A DNA stretch of 64,000 nt from AP-15 sp963785565 (GTDB lineage Bacteria; Pseudomonadota; Alphaproteobacteria; ATCC43930; CGMCC-115725): assembly GCA_963785565.1 (NCBI GenBank), contig CAWAVV010000028.1:14794-78793 (forward strand), written 5' to 3'. Position numbers and translations under genes: made by a program. Positions 34,643-43,031 of this stretch are shown here, one piece after another. A model generated the notes under the pieces. That model did not search any database. It saw only the letters and a program-made list of their open reading frames with translations, and was not told the origin of the DNA. Position 1 is the first letter of the stretch. Each line of letters opens with the position of its first letter.

Positions 34643-36334
34643 ATGCCGCAATCTGTCCGTCCACTGATTGAAGCCCGGCGCGAGCAGATGTTTCCGGTGC
34701 TCGAGCCGGACGAGATCGAGCGGCTGGCGCGGTTCGGCGAGCGCCGATCCTATGCGGCGGGAGACCGAATGGTTGCCACCGGCGAGATCGCGCCAGGGGC
34801 TTTCGTGCTCCTGAGCGGCCGCGTCGACATCACGCAGCGCGGAAGGGATGGACAGTCCGAGCTGATCGTGACGAACGGTCCGGGCTCGTTCATGGGCGAA
34901 TTGGCGCAGCTGTCCGATCGCCCATCGCTGGTCGACGCCCAGGCGACGGAAGCGGTAGAGGCGATCGTCGTTCCGCCGCGGCGGTTGCGCGACCTGATGG
35001 TCGAAGAGGCGGAACTCGGTGAGCGTATCATGCGCGCCCTGATCCTGCGCCGCGTCGGCCTGCTCGAGACCGGCGCCGGTGGCCCGATCATCGTCGGCAG
35101 CGCCGATAACGTCGATGTTCTACGCCTCGAAGGCTTCCTGACCCGCAACGGACATCCGCATCAACGGTTCGATCCCGAGGCCGACCCATGCGCGCAAACT
35201 TTGATCGAGCGCTTCCACATCGAGCCTCGGGAGTTGCCGATCGTTCTGTGTCCCGACGGAATGCTGCTGCGCAATCCCAGCGATGTCGTACTCGCGCGCT
35301 GTATCGGGCTCGTCAGAGCGATCGACCCGGACAAGATTTATGATTCGGTTATCGTCGGCGCCGGGCCAGCGGGTCTTGCGGCCTCGGTTTACGCGGGGTC
35401 GGAAGGGCTGTCGGTGCTCGTGCTGGATTGCCGCTCATTCGGCGGCCAGGCCGGTGCCTCGGCGCGCATCGAGAACTATCTGGGCTTTCCGACCGGCATC
35501 AGCGGCATGGCGCTGATGGCGCGCGCCCATAACCAGGCGCTGAAGTTCGGCGTCGAAATGGCGATCCCGGATGAAGTTGCCCGCTTGCAGGGCCTAACCG
35601 GCTCGCCGCGGGACGGCCGATTTCTGATTACATTGGCCAACAACGAGCGAGTTCATGCCCGCGCCGTCGTCATCGCCAGCGGTGCGCGTTATCGCCGTCT
35701 CGATGTCGAGAACCTGGCCGCCTTCGAGGGCTCCTCCGTTCACTATTGGGCCTCGCCGTTGGAGGGACGGCTATGCGCCGGACAGGAGGTGGCGCTGGTG
35801 GGCGCCGGCAATTCCGCGGGCCAGGCGGTGGTGTATCTATCTAGCCAGGTCGCCAGGATCTGGCTGATCGTTCGCGGCCGCAGCCTCGATGAAAGCATGT
35901 CGCGCTATCTAGTCGAGCGCATTGCCGCGAGGCCGAATGTCGAAGTGTTGACCGAGACGACTGTCAGCGCACTTGAAGGGCAAGACGGGGTTCTGGAAGC
36001 GATCCGCTGCCGCGCGCGCTGGTCGGGTCAGGAGGTCAGGCGCGCAATCCGCCACCTGTTTCTGTTTATCGGCGCAGAGCCGAATACCGATTGGTTGTCC
36101 GGGTCGGGCGTGACCTTAGACGACAACGGGTTTGTGCGCACCGGCGCCAACATCTTGAGGCCGCTCGAAACCAGCCTGCCCGGCGTATTCGCGATCGGCG
36201 ACGTGCGCTCGGGATCGGTCAAGCGCGTTGCCGCCGCTGTCGGTGAGGGCGCGCAGGTGGTGGCGGCTCTGCACGCCTTTCTCGCGGAAGCCGGCGACAA
36301 GGCGGCGCTTCCTGCCAACATCGGGAGACACTGA
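34643..36334 (+). CDS. Cyclic-nucleotide-binding, thioredoxin-reductase-like FAD oxidoreductase
   Basis: The ATG at 34643 has GAGGAAAG just upstream. Residues ~15-135 are a cyclic-nucleotide-binding (CRP-like) domain (APGAFVLLSGRVDITQRG, GSFMGELAQLSDRP). Residues ~145-225 look like a thioredoxin-like fold without a CxxC. Residues ~232-555 are a thioredoxin-reductase-like domain with FAD motif GAGPAG (239-244) and NAD(P) motif GAGNSAGQA. The redox CxxC of thioredoxin reductase is replaced by YWAS (368-371), so it cannot use the usual disulfide relay. Its stop overlaps the start of the zinc-finger gene, a pairing I recall in other genomes. The substrate is unknown. Confidence 0.9.
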   Translation: MPQSVRPLIEARREQMFPVLEPDEIERLARFGERRSYAAGDRMVATGEIAPGAFVLLSGRVDITQRGRDGQSELIVTNGPGSFMGELAQLSDRPSLVDAQATEAVEAIVVPPRRLRDLMVEEAELGERIMRALILRRVGLLETGAGGPIIVGSADNVDVLRLEGFLTRNGHPHQRFDPEADPCAQTLIERFHIEPRELPIVLCPDGMLLRNPSDVVLARCIGLVRAIDPDKIYDSVIVGAGPAGLAASVYAGSEGLSVLVLDCRSFGGQAGASARIENYLGFPTGISGMALMARAHNQALKFGVEMAIPDEVARLQGLTGSPRDGRFLITLANNERVHARAVVIASGARYRRLDVENLAAFEGSSVHYWASPLEGRLCAGQEVALVGAGNSAGQAVVYLSSQVARIWLIVRGRSLDESMSRYLVERIAARPNVEVLTETTVSALEGQDGVLEAIRCRARWSGQEVRRAIRHLFLFIGAEPNTDWLSGSGVTLDDNGFVRTGANILRPLETSLPGVFAIGDVRSGSVKRVAAAVGEGAQVVAALHAFLAEAGDKAALPANIGRH

Positions 36335-36642
36335 TGTCCGACGAATGCAGCCATACCGACGATATTCGCGATGTGACGCCGAGCGCGCTCGGCTGCGAGG
36401 AGTGTCTGAAGATCGGTTCGCCGTGGCTCCATCTGCGGCTGTGCCGGACCTGCGGCCATGTCGGCTGTTGCGACGACTCGCCGAACCGCCACGCCACCAA
36501 GCATTTTCACGCGACGCTGCACCCGGTCATTGAAGCCTACGACCCGCCGGACGGCTGGGGCTGGTGCTATGTCGACGAGGTGATGCTCGACCTCAGCGAT
36601 CGCCCCACGCCGCATGACGGCCCGATCCCGCGCTACTATTGA
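36334..36642 (+). CDS. UBP-type zinc-finger protein
   Basis: The 102-residue protein is almost entirely one zf-UBP domain: CEECLKIGSPWLHLRLC, then RTCGHVGCCDDSPNRHATKHF and HPVIEAYDPPDGWGWCY. The Cys/His set (CxxC, CxxC, HxxxxxH-type) should bind two to three zinc ions. In eukaryotes this fold binds the C-terminus of ubiquitin; bacteria have no ubiquitin, so another ligand must be used. Its ATG overlaps the stop of the FAD oxidoreductase gene (TGATG), which implies translational coupling and a shared job. Confidence 0.9.
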   Translation: MSDECSHTDDIRDVTPSALGCEECLKIGSPWLHLRLCRTCGHVGCCDDSPNRHATKHFHATLHPVIEAYDPPDGWGWCYVDEVMLDLSDRPTPHDGPIPRYY

Positions 36643-36671
36643 GATGCCGGCGCAGCTTGCTTCCGGAGCTC

Positions 36672-37322
36672 TTAACCGAGTAGTTTTTTCAGCCGTTCGG
36701 CCATTTGGGCGGGCGGGTCTTCGCCGGTGAACGAGGCCGTGAAACGGCCTTTTGGGTCCATCACGTAGACGACCGAGCTGTGATCCATCGAATAATCGCC
36801 GCCGGCTTCGGGGTGCTTGGCGTAATAAACCCGATAGTTCTTGGCCGCTTGGGCGACCTCGGCAGCGGTTCCGGTCAATGCCAGGATCGGCGCGTCGAAG
36901 GCCGTGACATAATCCTTCATTACCTGCGGCGTGTCGCGCTCGGGATCGATCGTGATGAACACCGGCCGGACTTCATCGCTCCTCTTACCGAGATCCCGCA
37001 GCGCCAAGGCGATATTGTTGAGTGTAGTCGGGCAGGCATCGGGACAATGGGTATAGCCGAAATAGACCAGCAGCCATTTCCCCTCGAGTGCGGTGTTGGT
37101 GACCGTCTTGCCATTTTGATCGACGAGGGTAAAGGAGCCGCCGATCGCGCTGCCGAGCACGCTGCCGGCCACGCCTTTCCTGTTGTCGTGCAATTCCACG
37201 GCAAGGAAGGCCGCCGATCCGAGGATGATGAACGCGGCCAGCAGCGCCGCCACCAAAAGCAGACGGGGCGACAAGCCCGGCGCCGATTTCCCGGCCGCGC
37301 CGCCCGGGGAATTGCCGGCCAT
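36672..37322 (-). CDS. SCO family copper-binding protein (SenC/PrrC)
   Basis: The ATG at 37322 gives 216 residues with an N-terminal membrane anchor (residues 20-43). A thioredoxin fold follows with the copper site C93-x3-C97 (THCPDACP) and a distal His at H181 (MDHSSVVYVMD). SCO proteins deliver copper to the CuA site of cytochrome oxidase or act as thiol oxidoreductases. The gene is 13 nt downstream of the PCuAC chaperone gene in the same operon, which is a standard copper-delivery pair. Confidence 0.92.
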   Translation of the reverse strand: MAGNSPGGAAGKSAPGLSPRLLLVAALLAAFIILGSAAFLAVELHDNRKGVAGSVLGSAIGGSFTLVDQNGKTVTNTALEGKWLLVYFGYTHCPDACPTTLNNIALALRDLGKRSDEVRPVFITIDPERDTPQVMKDYVTAFDAPILALTGTAAEVAQAAKNYRVYYAKHPEAGGDYSMDHSSVVYVMDPKGRFTASFTGEDPPAQMAERLKKLLG

Positions 37323-37335
37323 TGTTATACCTCCC

Positions 37336-37800
37336 TCAGTGCTGCCCGGCCGGGGTTGGTCCCATCGCGCCGATCTTCTCGACCGCGACATTTACCGTCC
37401 GCGAGCCAGCCTTATCAAAGGTCAAGGTCAGCGGGAAGGATTGACCCGTCTGCAGCGGTTTCGCCAGCCCGACCAGCATGATATGCAACCCGCCGGGCTG
37501 CAAGGTAACCGCTTCGCCGGCGGGAATGTCGATGCTGGCGACCGGCCGCATCTTCATCACCATGCCCGACATCGACATCGTGTGCAGCTCGGCTTTTTTC
37601 GCGACCGGCGAGGACACCGCGATGAGCTTGTCGGCGGTCGGCGATTGGATCGTCACATAGGCGGCCCCGGTGGCCGATTTTCCCGGCGTCGCTCGCGCCC
37701 ATGCGTTATCGACTTCGAGTTGCCCGGTCTGCGCCGACGATACGGCGCTCGCGGCGAAGACAAACCCGACGACGAGAACCAACATCCTGACCGCCTTCAC
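37336..37800 (-). CDS. PCu(A)C copper chaperone
   Basis: The GTG at 37800 has a strong GGAGG five bases upstream. It starts a 154-residue protein with signal peptide MLVLVVGFVFAASAVSSAQ. The mature domain has the conserved copper ligands: AELHTMSMSGMVMKM and GGLHIMLVGL fit HxnMx21-22HxM. It carries Cu(I) in the periplasm and hands it to SCO or directly to cytochrome oxidase. The SCO gene follows. Confidence 0.9.
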   Translation of the reverse strand: MKAVRMLVLVVGFVFAASAVSSAQTGQLEVDNAWARATPGKSATGAAYVTIQSPTADKLIAVSSPVAKKAELHTMSMSGMVMKMRPVASIDIPAGEAVTLQPGGLHIMLVGLAKPLQTGQSFPLTLTFDKAGSRTVNVAVEKIGAMGPTPAGQH

Positions 37801-37870
37801 CGCATCCTCCACGATGGTTGCCGAACGGGCGCACCATAACGCTGTCCGGCCGCCGACGGAGCGGGGCGTT

Positions 37871-38803
37871 TTACCGCGCCCCTTGCTGTGCGGCGGATTT
37901 TCCCGGCGCCGAGACGAGCGCTGCGCAGATGCGCGGCAATTCGCCGACCAGCAGCGGTTTAGCGTGCGAAGGCGGCGGATGGCGAGCCTCGGGGGTGAAC
38001 CACCAGGCAAGCTCCTTGCCGCAGCCGTCGCCGGGAGGAGGCGGCGCCTGATCGCGGCATTCGGTCTGACCGGGCGGGCATAACAGACGCATGTGGAAAT
38101 GATAATCATGGCCCCACCAAGGCCGGATTTTGGTCAGCCAGGCGCGGTCTGCCCCGGCCTCTCGGCACAATTCGCGCTTGATCACGGGGTTGACGAAAAT
38201 CCGCGCCACGTCAGGCTCGCGGGCTACCGCCTCGTAGAGGCGGCGATAGGCCGGGTTCCACACCGCCGGGTCGACATGCTCGCCATCGGCTGCGACGACA
38301 TCGGTCGCGGACATTTCGTCCCGTTCGGCCGTGCTCAGCCGTCGGCTCGGCATCGGCGTCAGCCAGATATCGGCGTCGAGCCCGATCTGATGCGAGCCGT
38401 GGCCGGTCAGCATCGGCCCGCCGCGCGGTTGCGCGATGTCGCCGACCAGCAGCCCCGGCCAGCCGGCCCCGGCCGGCAGTTTCGCCGAGAGCCGCTCGAT
38501 AAACGCGATCAGCGCCGGGTGGCCCCAGGCGCGATCGCGCGATGGGCGCATGACCTGCCAGTTCGGCCCGTCGGCGGGAAGCTCGACCCCGCCTTCGAGG
38601 CAGCCCCGCTCATAGGCGCCGATCGCCTCGGGCCGCCCTTGCGCCGGCGTTACCTGGAGGCCAAAGACGCGCTGCGCTGCATCATGTGGCAATTGGGCCA
38701 ACAGCGCCGCCCGGTGCGCTTTCTCCTCGGCGACATTGTCCTGCGCCAACGCATTCCCGCACGCCGCCCATAGCGCGAATGTTGCAAGGTAGACCCAGCG
38801 CAT
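37871..38803 (-). CDS. mepA: Penicillin-insensitive murein endopeptidase
   Basis: The 310-residue protein has a signal peptide (MRWVYLATFALWAACGNALA) and the LAS metallopeptidase motifs: GHGSHQIGLDADIWL with the first zinc His/Asp and WWGHDYHFHMRLLCP with the final HxH. It cuts the D-alanyl-meso-diaminopimelate cross-link of peptidoglycan in the periplasm. The C-terminal extension is Cys- and Pro-containing, about as usual for alphaproteobacterial MepA. It sits alone upstream of the copper genes. Confidence 0.93.
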   Translation of the reverse strand: MRWVYLATFALWAACGNALAQDNVAEEKAHRAALLAQLPHDAAQRVFGLQVTPAQGRPEAIGAYERGCLEGGVELPADGPNWQVMRPSRDRAWGHPALIAFIERLSAKLPAGAGWPGLLVGDIAQPRGGPMLTGHGSHQIGLDADIWLTPMPSRRLSTAERDEMSATDVVAADGEHVDPAVWNPAYRRLYEAVAREPDVARIFVNPVIKRELCREAGADRAWLTKIRPWWGHDYHFHMRLLCPPGQTECRDQAPPPPGDGCGKELAWWFTPEARHPPPSHAKPLLVGELPRICAALVSAPGKSAAQQGAR

Positions 38804-38875
38804 CGGTCCCCCGTCAAACGATCGGCCCGGAGGACTGAGGGAGGCGGCGGCGCAGCCCCCTCGACCGCGAGCCGG

Positions 38876-39343
38876 CTATCTGGGAGAGGAGGTACGCTCC
38901 GCCGCCCGGATTGCCTGGTCGAAGGCGGCGAGCACGGCGGCGTGAGACGATCGATCGTTCATCGTCTCGACATTGGTGAAGCCGCGCGACCTCGCGACGT
39001 CGATCAACAGCGCATGCGCCGACCACGCGAGAGTCGGATCATCGAGCCGCTTGGCGGCGGCGCGGAGTGCTCCCACCGCGCAGCGCTGTCCACCGAACGA
39101 CCGATAGGTGCGCCGCGTCCATTCTTTCGGGCCGTTGATCAACTCCTTCGCATCGCGCAACAAATCGGCGACGGCGAGGTCGCGCTCAGTCGGCGACGGC
39201 GCCCGCAACGCTCTCGGCGCGGTGGTCTTTCTGCGGCGCAGCCGAGCTTCGAACCACAGCCGGCATCCGTGGCGGCTCCACAGCGGGAAGAGCCCAGTAT
39301 CGTATGGGGTCGGCGCGGGGAAATACCTACCATCGAACGGCAT
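38876..39343 (-). CDS. DUF6197-like protein of unknown function
   Basis: The 155-residue ORF has a helical core with LLRDAKELINGPKEWTRR, GQRCAVGALRAAAKRLDD and FTNVETMNDRSSHAAVLAAF. The order of a WCA/CAVGAL segment followed by NV..ND and an Ala-rich last helix resembles DUF6197 as I remember it. Function unknown. Its first 40 residues are less sure and an internal start is possible. Confidence 0.6.
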   Translation of the reverse strand: MPFDGRYFPAPTPYDTGLFPLWSRHGCRLWFEARLRRRKTTAPRALRAPSPTERDLAVADLLRDAKELINGPKEWTRRTYRSFGGQRCAVGALRAAAKRLDDPTLAWSAHALLIDVARSRGFTNVETMNDRSSHAAVLAAFDQAIRAAERTSSPR

Positions 39344-39955
39344 CGCGATCTCCTATCTTCTCCTGTCTTCTCGGTGCATTTGATCTGTTCGGCGCCGCGG
39401 CACGCGACGCCGAGCTTCCCCCACGGTACGCGCGCAAAAATCGGGTCGAGCCAAATTGCTTCGCGGGGCGAGTTGCGCCCAATCCCTGCCGATGCGGCGG
39501 GTCCCGCCGGTATCCCCCAGTCAGCCCCATAGCCAGTCTTTCGGAGCTCGATTCCAACCGGGATGATCGTCCCGAGGCTGCGAGGTGTCAATCTTCGAAC
39601 GGGCGGTCGAGGGCTGACAACGGCAGATTCCCGTGTAACCGCGTGTAACCGGGAAAAAAACCGGGAATGTTGCCGAATTTCGCTCCGGAACGGCCAATCG
39701 ACCTTGAAAACGGCCTGCTAATTCAAAGACTTGAGGACAAATTCCCGCAGTGCCGGAACCGGGAATTTTTTGCGGCCTAACCGGGAAATTAATCGGCCTA
39801 ACCGGGAACTGACGGGAAATGAGCGGTCACCCGATCGGATGTCGCTCATTGCGCACTCTAAGTCGATACGTTGCCATGTTAGCAACATATCATGGCGCTG
39901 CCAGATTAGCAATATCGCGGGTGATTGGAGATGACGATTGACCGAGGAGCGCGTC
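39344..39955. other. Intergenic region with AACCGGGAA repeat cluster
   Basis: About 610 bp without a convincing gene. The second half (39626-39815) is rich in short repeats (see separate entry). The final ~100 bp are AT-richer than the surroundings. It lies downstream of the hyf-like operon (minus) and upstream of the DUF6197 gene (minus), so it may hold a terminator and a promoter. Confidence 0.4.
39647..39808. repeat. Cluster of five AACCGGGAA motifs
   Basis: AACCGGGAA occurs at 39647, 39659, 39757, 39779 and 39800, the last two as CCTAACCGGGAA. A complementary TTCCCG lies at 39628. One more copy with a paired TTCCCG lies at 13448-13476. The spacing is irregular, so this is not a CRISPR or a simple tandem array. 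It may be protein-binding sites or a short interspersed repeat. Confidence 0.6.
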
Positions 39956-42101
39956 TCAGCGCAGGGCTGCGCCGAGGGCTAGAACGATCAGCATCGCCGC
40001 CAAGACGTAAGCGGCGTAGGCGTTGACATGCCCGACATGCATCTTGCGCACGATCAAGGCGAGCGTCCCCAGGATGCGGACCGGTGGTTCGAGCACGAAA
40101 CGGTCGACGATGTGGGTCTCGGAAAGTTCGCGCCGGATCGCCGTGCGGAAATGCTGGGCGACGGCCTCGGTGCTGTCTTCAGGTGTCGATGGGGCGACGA
40201 TCGCCTGAAAAATGACCCGCACCGGGTTGGAAAAACCGGTCGCGGTATAGGTAATCTCGGGCGTAAGGCGGCGCAGACCCCCGGCCCACACCGCCCCGCG
40301 CGTCAGCGTCCGGCCTCGGGTAACGACCCGGAACACGGCGAAGACCACAACGAGAATGACCGCGAGCGCCACCACCATGTAGGACGTCGACATGGCGAAG
40401 ACGACCGGGTTGCTGGTTTCGCCGCGATGCAGCACGACGAGCCCTCTGCCCGGCGCCAACCCCCGTCCGACCTGCGCACCGAGATCATGGAATTCGGCGA
40501 GGAATGCCGGCGGCAAGGCCTGTTGCGCCTGCGTCGGGCCGAAAAACGGCGGCACCAGCGCGGCGACCGCACTTTCATGGGCGAGCGGCGTCACCGCCCG
40601 GTCGAGCGCCGGAATGACGTAGGTCGGCAACAGCCCCAGGGCGATGCAGAAGACCGCGAGCAGGCCGAGCGGAACCCTGGCGCCAATGGGTGCGTCGGTA
40701 GCCTCGGCCGCACCCTCCGAGCGCGGCACGCCGAGAAACCCCATTGCGAAGACCTTGGCGAAACAGGTCGCCGCGAGGCCCGCGGTCAGCGCCAGCAGGG
40801 CGCCGGCAAGCGCAAACACAATCTTGATCCCGGTCGAGGAGAGCAAGGCCGCCCGCAGAATCGTCTGCAAGGTCAGCCATTCGCTGACAAAGCCGTTAAG
40901 CGGCGGCAACGCGGAGATCGCCAGCACGCCGATCAAAAAGAAGGCGCTCATCCATGGCATCCGGCGGAGGAGACCGCCGAGCCGGTCGAGATCGCGCGTC
41001 CCGGCGCCGGCCTCGACCGCGCCAGCGCCGACAAACAGCAGCGCCTTGTACACCGAGTGATTGGCGAGGTGATAGAACGCCGCGACCAGTGCTATGGCCG
41101 CGACGGTGTGGTGGCCGGTCGCGATAAAGGTCATGGCGGCGCCGATCCCGGCCGCGACGATCCCCATATTTTCGATCGTGCTGTGGGCGAGCAGCCGCTT
41201 CATCTCCGATTGGATCGTCGCATAAAGGATACCGATCAGCGCCGACAGGCTGCCGATGACCAGCACAATAAGCCCCGGGGCGGCGCCGGCCACAGGAAGC
41301 AGGTCGAGATTGACGCGGACGATGCCGTAGATGCCGAGATTGACGATCACCGCCGACGACAATGCCGCGACGTTGGTCGGCGCCGCCGAATTCGGCTAGC
41401 GGCTTCCAGCCGCCGACCGGCGCCAGGCCGGCCTTAACCGCAAAGCCAAAAAACGACAGCAGGAAGATCGCCCAGCCAACCCCGGCGCCGACCGCGGGGG
41501 GTGCGGCGGCGATCGCAGCGAAATCGAGGCTCCCAGCGGCATTGGCGATCAGCATGAAGGCGATCATGACCGCGATCGTTCCGGCCTCGCTCATCGCCAA
41601 CATCACGTAACCGGCTTGCGAGCTTTCGTCGTGTTCATGCTCGAAATTGACCAACAGATAGCTGGCGATCGACATCGCCTCCCAGGCGGCGAGGAACGAG
41701 ATCACGTCACCGGCGATCAGAACGAGCACGACCCCGGAGAGAAGCGCATAATAGAGAATGCTGAAATATCGCAGGCTGTATTGGACGCTGTATTTCGGCA
41801 AATAGACTGCCGAAAAAATCGACACCGGCAGAAAAACGAGGCCGGCGACAAACAGAAACAATCCTGAAAGGTGATCGGCTTGCAGGCGCCGCCTGCCCAG
41901 CGACAACAGCGGCCATAAGTCGAGGCGGAAGTCCTCGTCACCGACGAGCAGCAAAGCGCCGGCCATCAGAACAGCCAGTGCCGCCAAAGAACCGAGTGCC
42001 GCGAGCACCACCGGGCTCCAGCGAGGGCGCACGACCAGCGCGCCGACAACCCCCGCGGCGCAGATCAGAAAGAACGCAAGGATCGCAGCGGCGGGGGTCA
42101 T
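39956..42101 (-). pseudogene. hyfB: HyfB-like proton-translocating antiporter subunit, interrupted by a single-base frameshift
   Basis: The N-terminal part starts at 42101, overlapping the hyfI-like stop as ATGA, and reads to about 41395 in one frame (FLAAWEAMSIASYLLVNFEHE, GFAVKAGLAPVGGWKPLA). The rest continues one base off from NSAAPTNVAALSS through IVNLGIYGIVRV to the stop at 39956. One extra G near 41394 accounts for the break. Together they give about 715 residues and ~16 membrane helices of the NuoL/Mrp antiporter family. Without the lesion it would complete the membrane arm of the hydrogenase-4-like complex. Sequencing error, programmed shift or real mutation are all possible. Confidence 0.88.
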
Positions 42102-42859
42102 AACCGGGCGGTTGGGCTCGAAATTGGAGCTGCCGGCGGCTTTCTTTCGACCACAACGAGGAGCGCGTGCAGGATTGCCAATGGCGGTGGGGGGCAGCCG
42201 GGAACGATGACATCGACCGGTATCACTTCGGCTACGCCGCCGGCGGCGGCAAAGCTCGGGCCAAAGACGCCGCCCGAGATCGCGCAGGCGCCGATCGCCA
42301 CCACCCGCTTTGGCGCCGGCATCGCGTGCCAGGTCTGCAGTAGCGGGGTGCGCATCGCATCGGAGACCGGTCCTGCGACTAGCAGCACATCGGCGTTGCG
42401 CGGCGTCGGCGTGATGAAAAAGCCGAGCCGGTGCATGTTGTAGTACGGATTATTGAGCTGCCTCGCCTCGCTGATGCAGGCGCCGCAAGCCCCGGCATCG
42501 ACAAACCGGATATGCAGCGAGTGGTGGAAAGCGCGCCCAAATTTTTCCTTCGCCCGGGCGAGGTCGCCGGCGTAGGCGGCCCACTCGTAACCGGGTTCCC
42601 AGGCGACAGCGGGCGCGTCGTCACCGGCATGGCAGCGGTAGCAATGCACACACTTGCCTTGGTCGATCGCGACCCCGCCATTTTCCGGCGTAATCGCGCC
42701 GGTCGGGCAGAGCGCGACAAGACTTGCCGCATCTTCGGCGGTCTCCGACTTTCCACCCAGCGGACGCCCCGGCGACACTCCCGGCGACTCGTCATGCCGC
42801 GCCGGATATGAGTTGCTGCGCACCCCGGCACGCAGGCCCTGCAGTACCCAATTTGCCAT
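42098..42859 (-). CDS. hyfI: HyfI/NuoB-like iron-sulfur subunit with partial N-terminal ferredoxin domain
   Basis: The 253-residue protein combines an N-terminal ferredoxin segment (C51 in LCPTGAI, then C70-x2-C73-x2-C76) with a NuoB-like domain. The first three Cys of a 2[4Fe-4S] ferredoxin are missing, so only one such cluster can form. The NuoB-like part carries the N2-type ligands C125 and C128 (GACGACIS), C192 (GACAISGG) and C222 (PGCPPPP). In hydrogenase-4-like complexes this subunit passes electrons to or from the large subunit. Its stop overlaps the hyfB-like start. Confidence 0.9.
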   Translation of the reverse strand: MANWVLQGLRAGVRSNSYPARHDESPGVSPGRPLGGKSETAEDAASLVALCPTGAITPENGGVAIDQGKCVHCYRCHAGDDAPAVAWEPGYEWAAYAGDLARAKEKFGRAFHHSLHIRFVDAGACGACISEARQLNNPYYNMHRLGFFITPTPRNADVLLVAGPVSDAMRTPLLQTWHAMPAPKRVVAIGACAISGGVFGPSFAAAGGVAEVIPVDVIVPGCPPPPLAILHALLVVVERKPPAAPISSPTARL

Positions 42860-42883
42860 CGTGTGTTCCTAGTAGTAGGAATT

Positions 42884-43030
42884 TGACAGTTAGTACCCGA
42901 TCCCTTCTGGCGTCATTCCCGCGAAAGCGGGAACCCAGAGCAACCAAAACCCCGTTTGCCGCCCTGGACCCCCGCTTTTCGCGGGGGCGACGAAAGATGG
43001 GCTATGGGAACCATCTGTCTGGTTCAAACC
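42884..43030. repeat. Palindromic interspersed repeat (family R1), full copy
   Basis: The ~147-bp unit starts TTGACAGTTAGTACCCGATC and contains CATTCCCGCGAAAGCGGGAA and later CCCCCGCTTTTCGCGGGGG, two strong hairpins. The same unit recurs near 55.1-55.5 kb, split by an insertion, and in truncated form at 49034. This copy fills the only large gap (172 nt) in the hyf-like operon and ends two bases before the hyfG-like stop codon. Confidence 0.85.
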
Positions 43031-43031
43031 C

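Noticed and set aside
34327..34651. Two small minus-strand ORFs upstream of the response-regulator remnant
   Set aside because: No recognisable homology and overlapping frames; most likely non-coding.
39640..39815. CRISPR-like array
   Set aside because: The repeated unit is only 9-12 bp and spacing is irregular, so it cannot be a CRISPR.
40028..41437. Long plus-strand open frame across the hyfB-like gene
   Set aside because: Its translation is Arg/Asp/Gln-rich low-complexity sequence typical of antisense shadows in GC-rich DNA.
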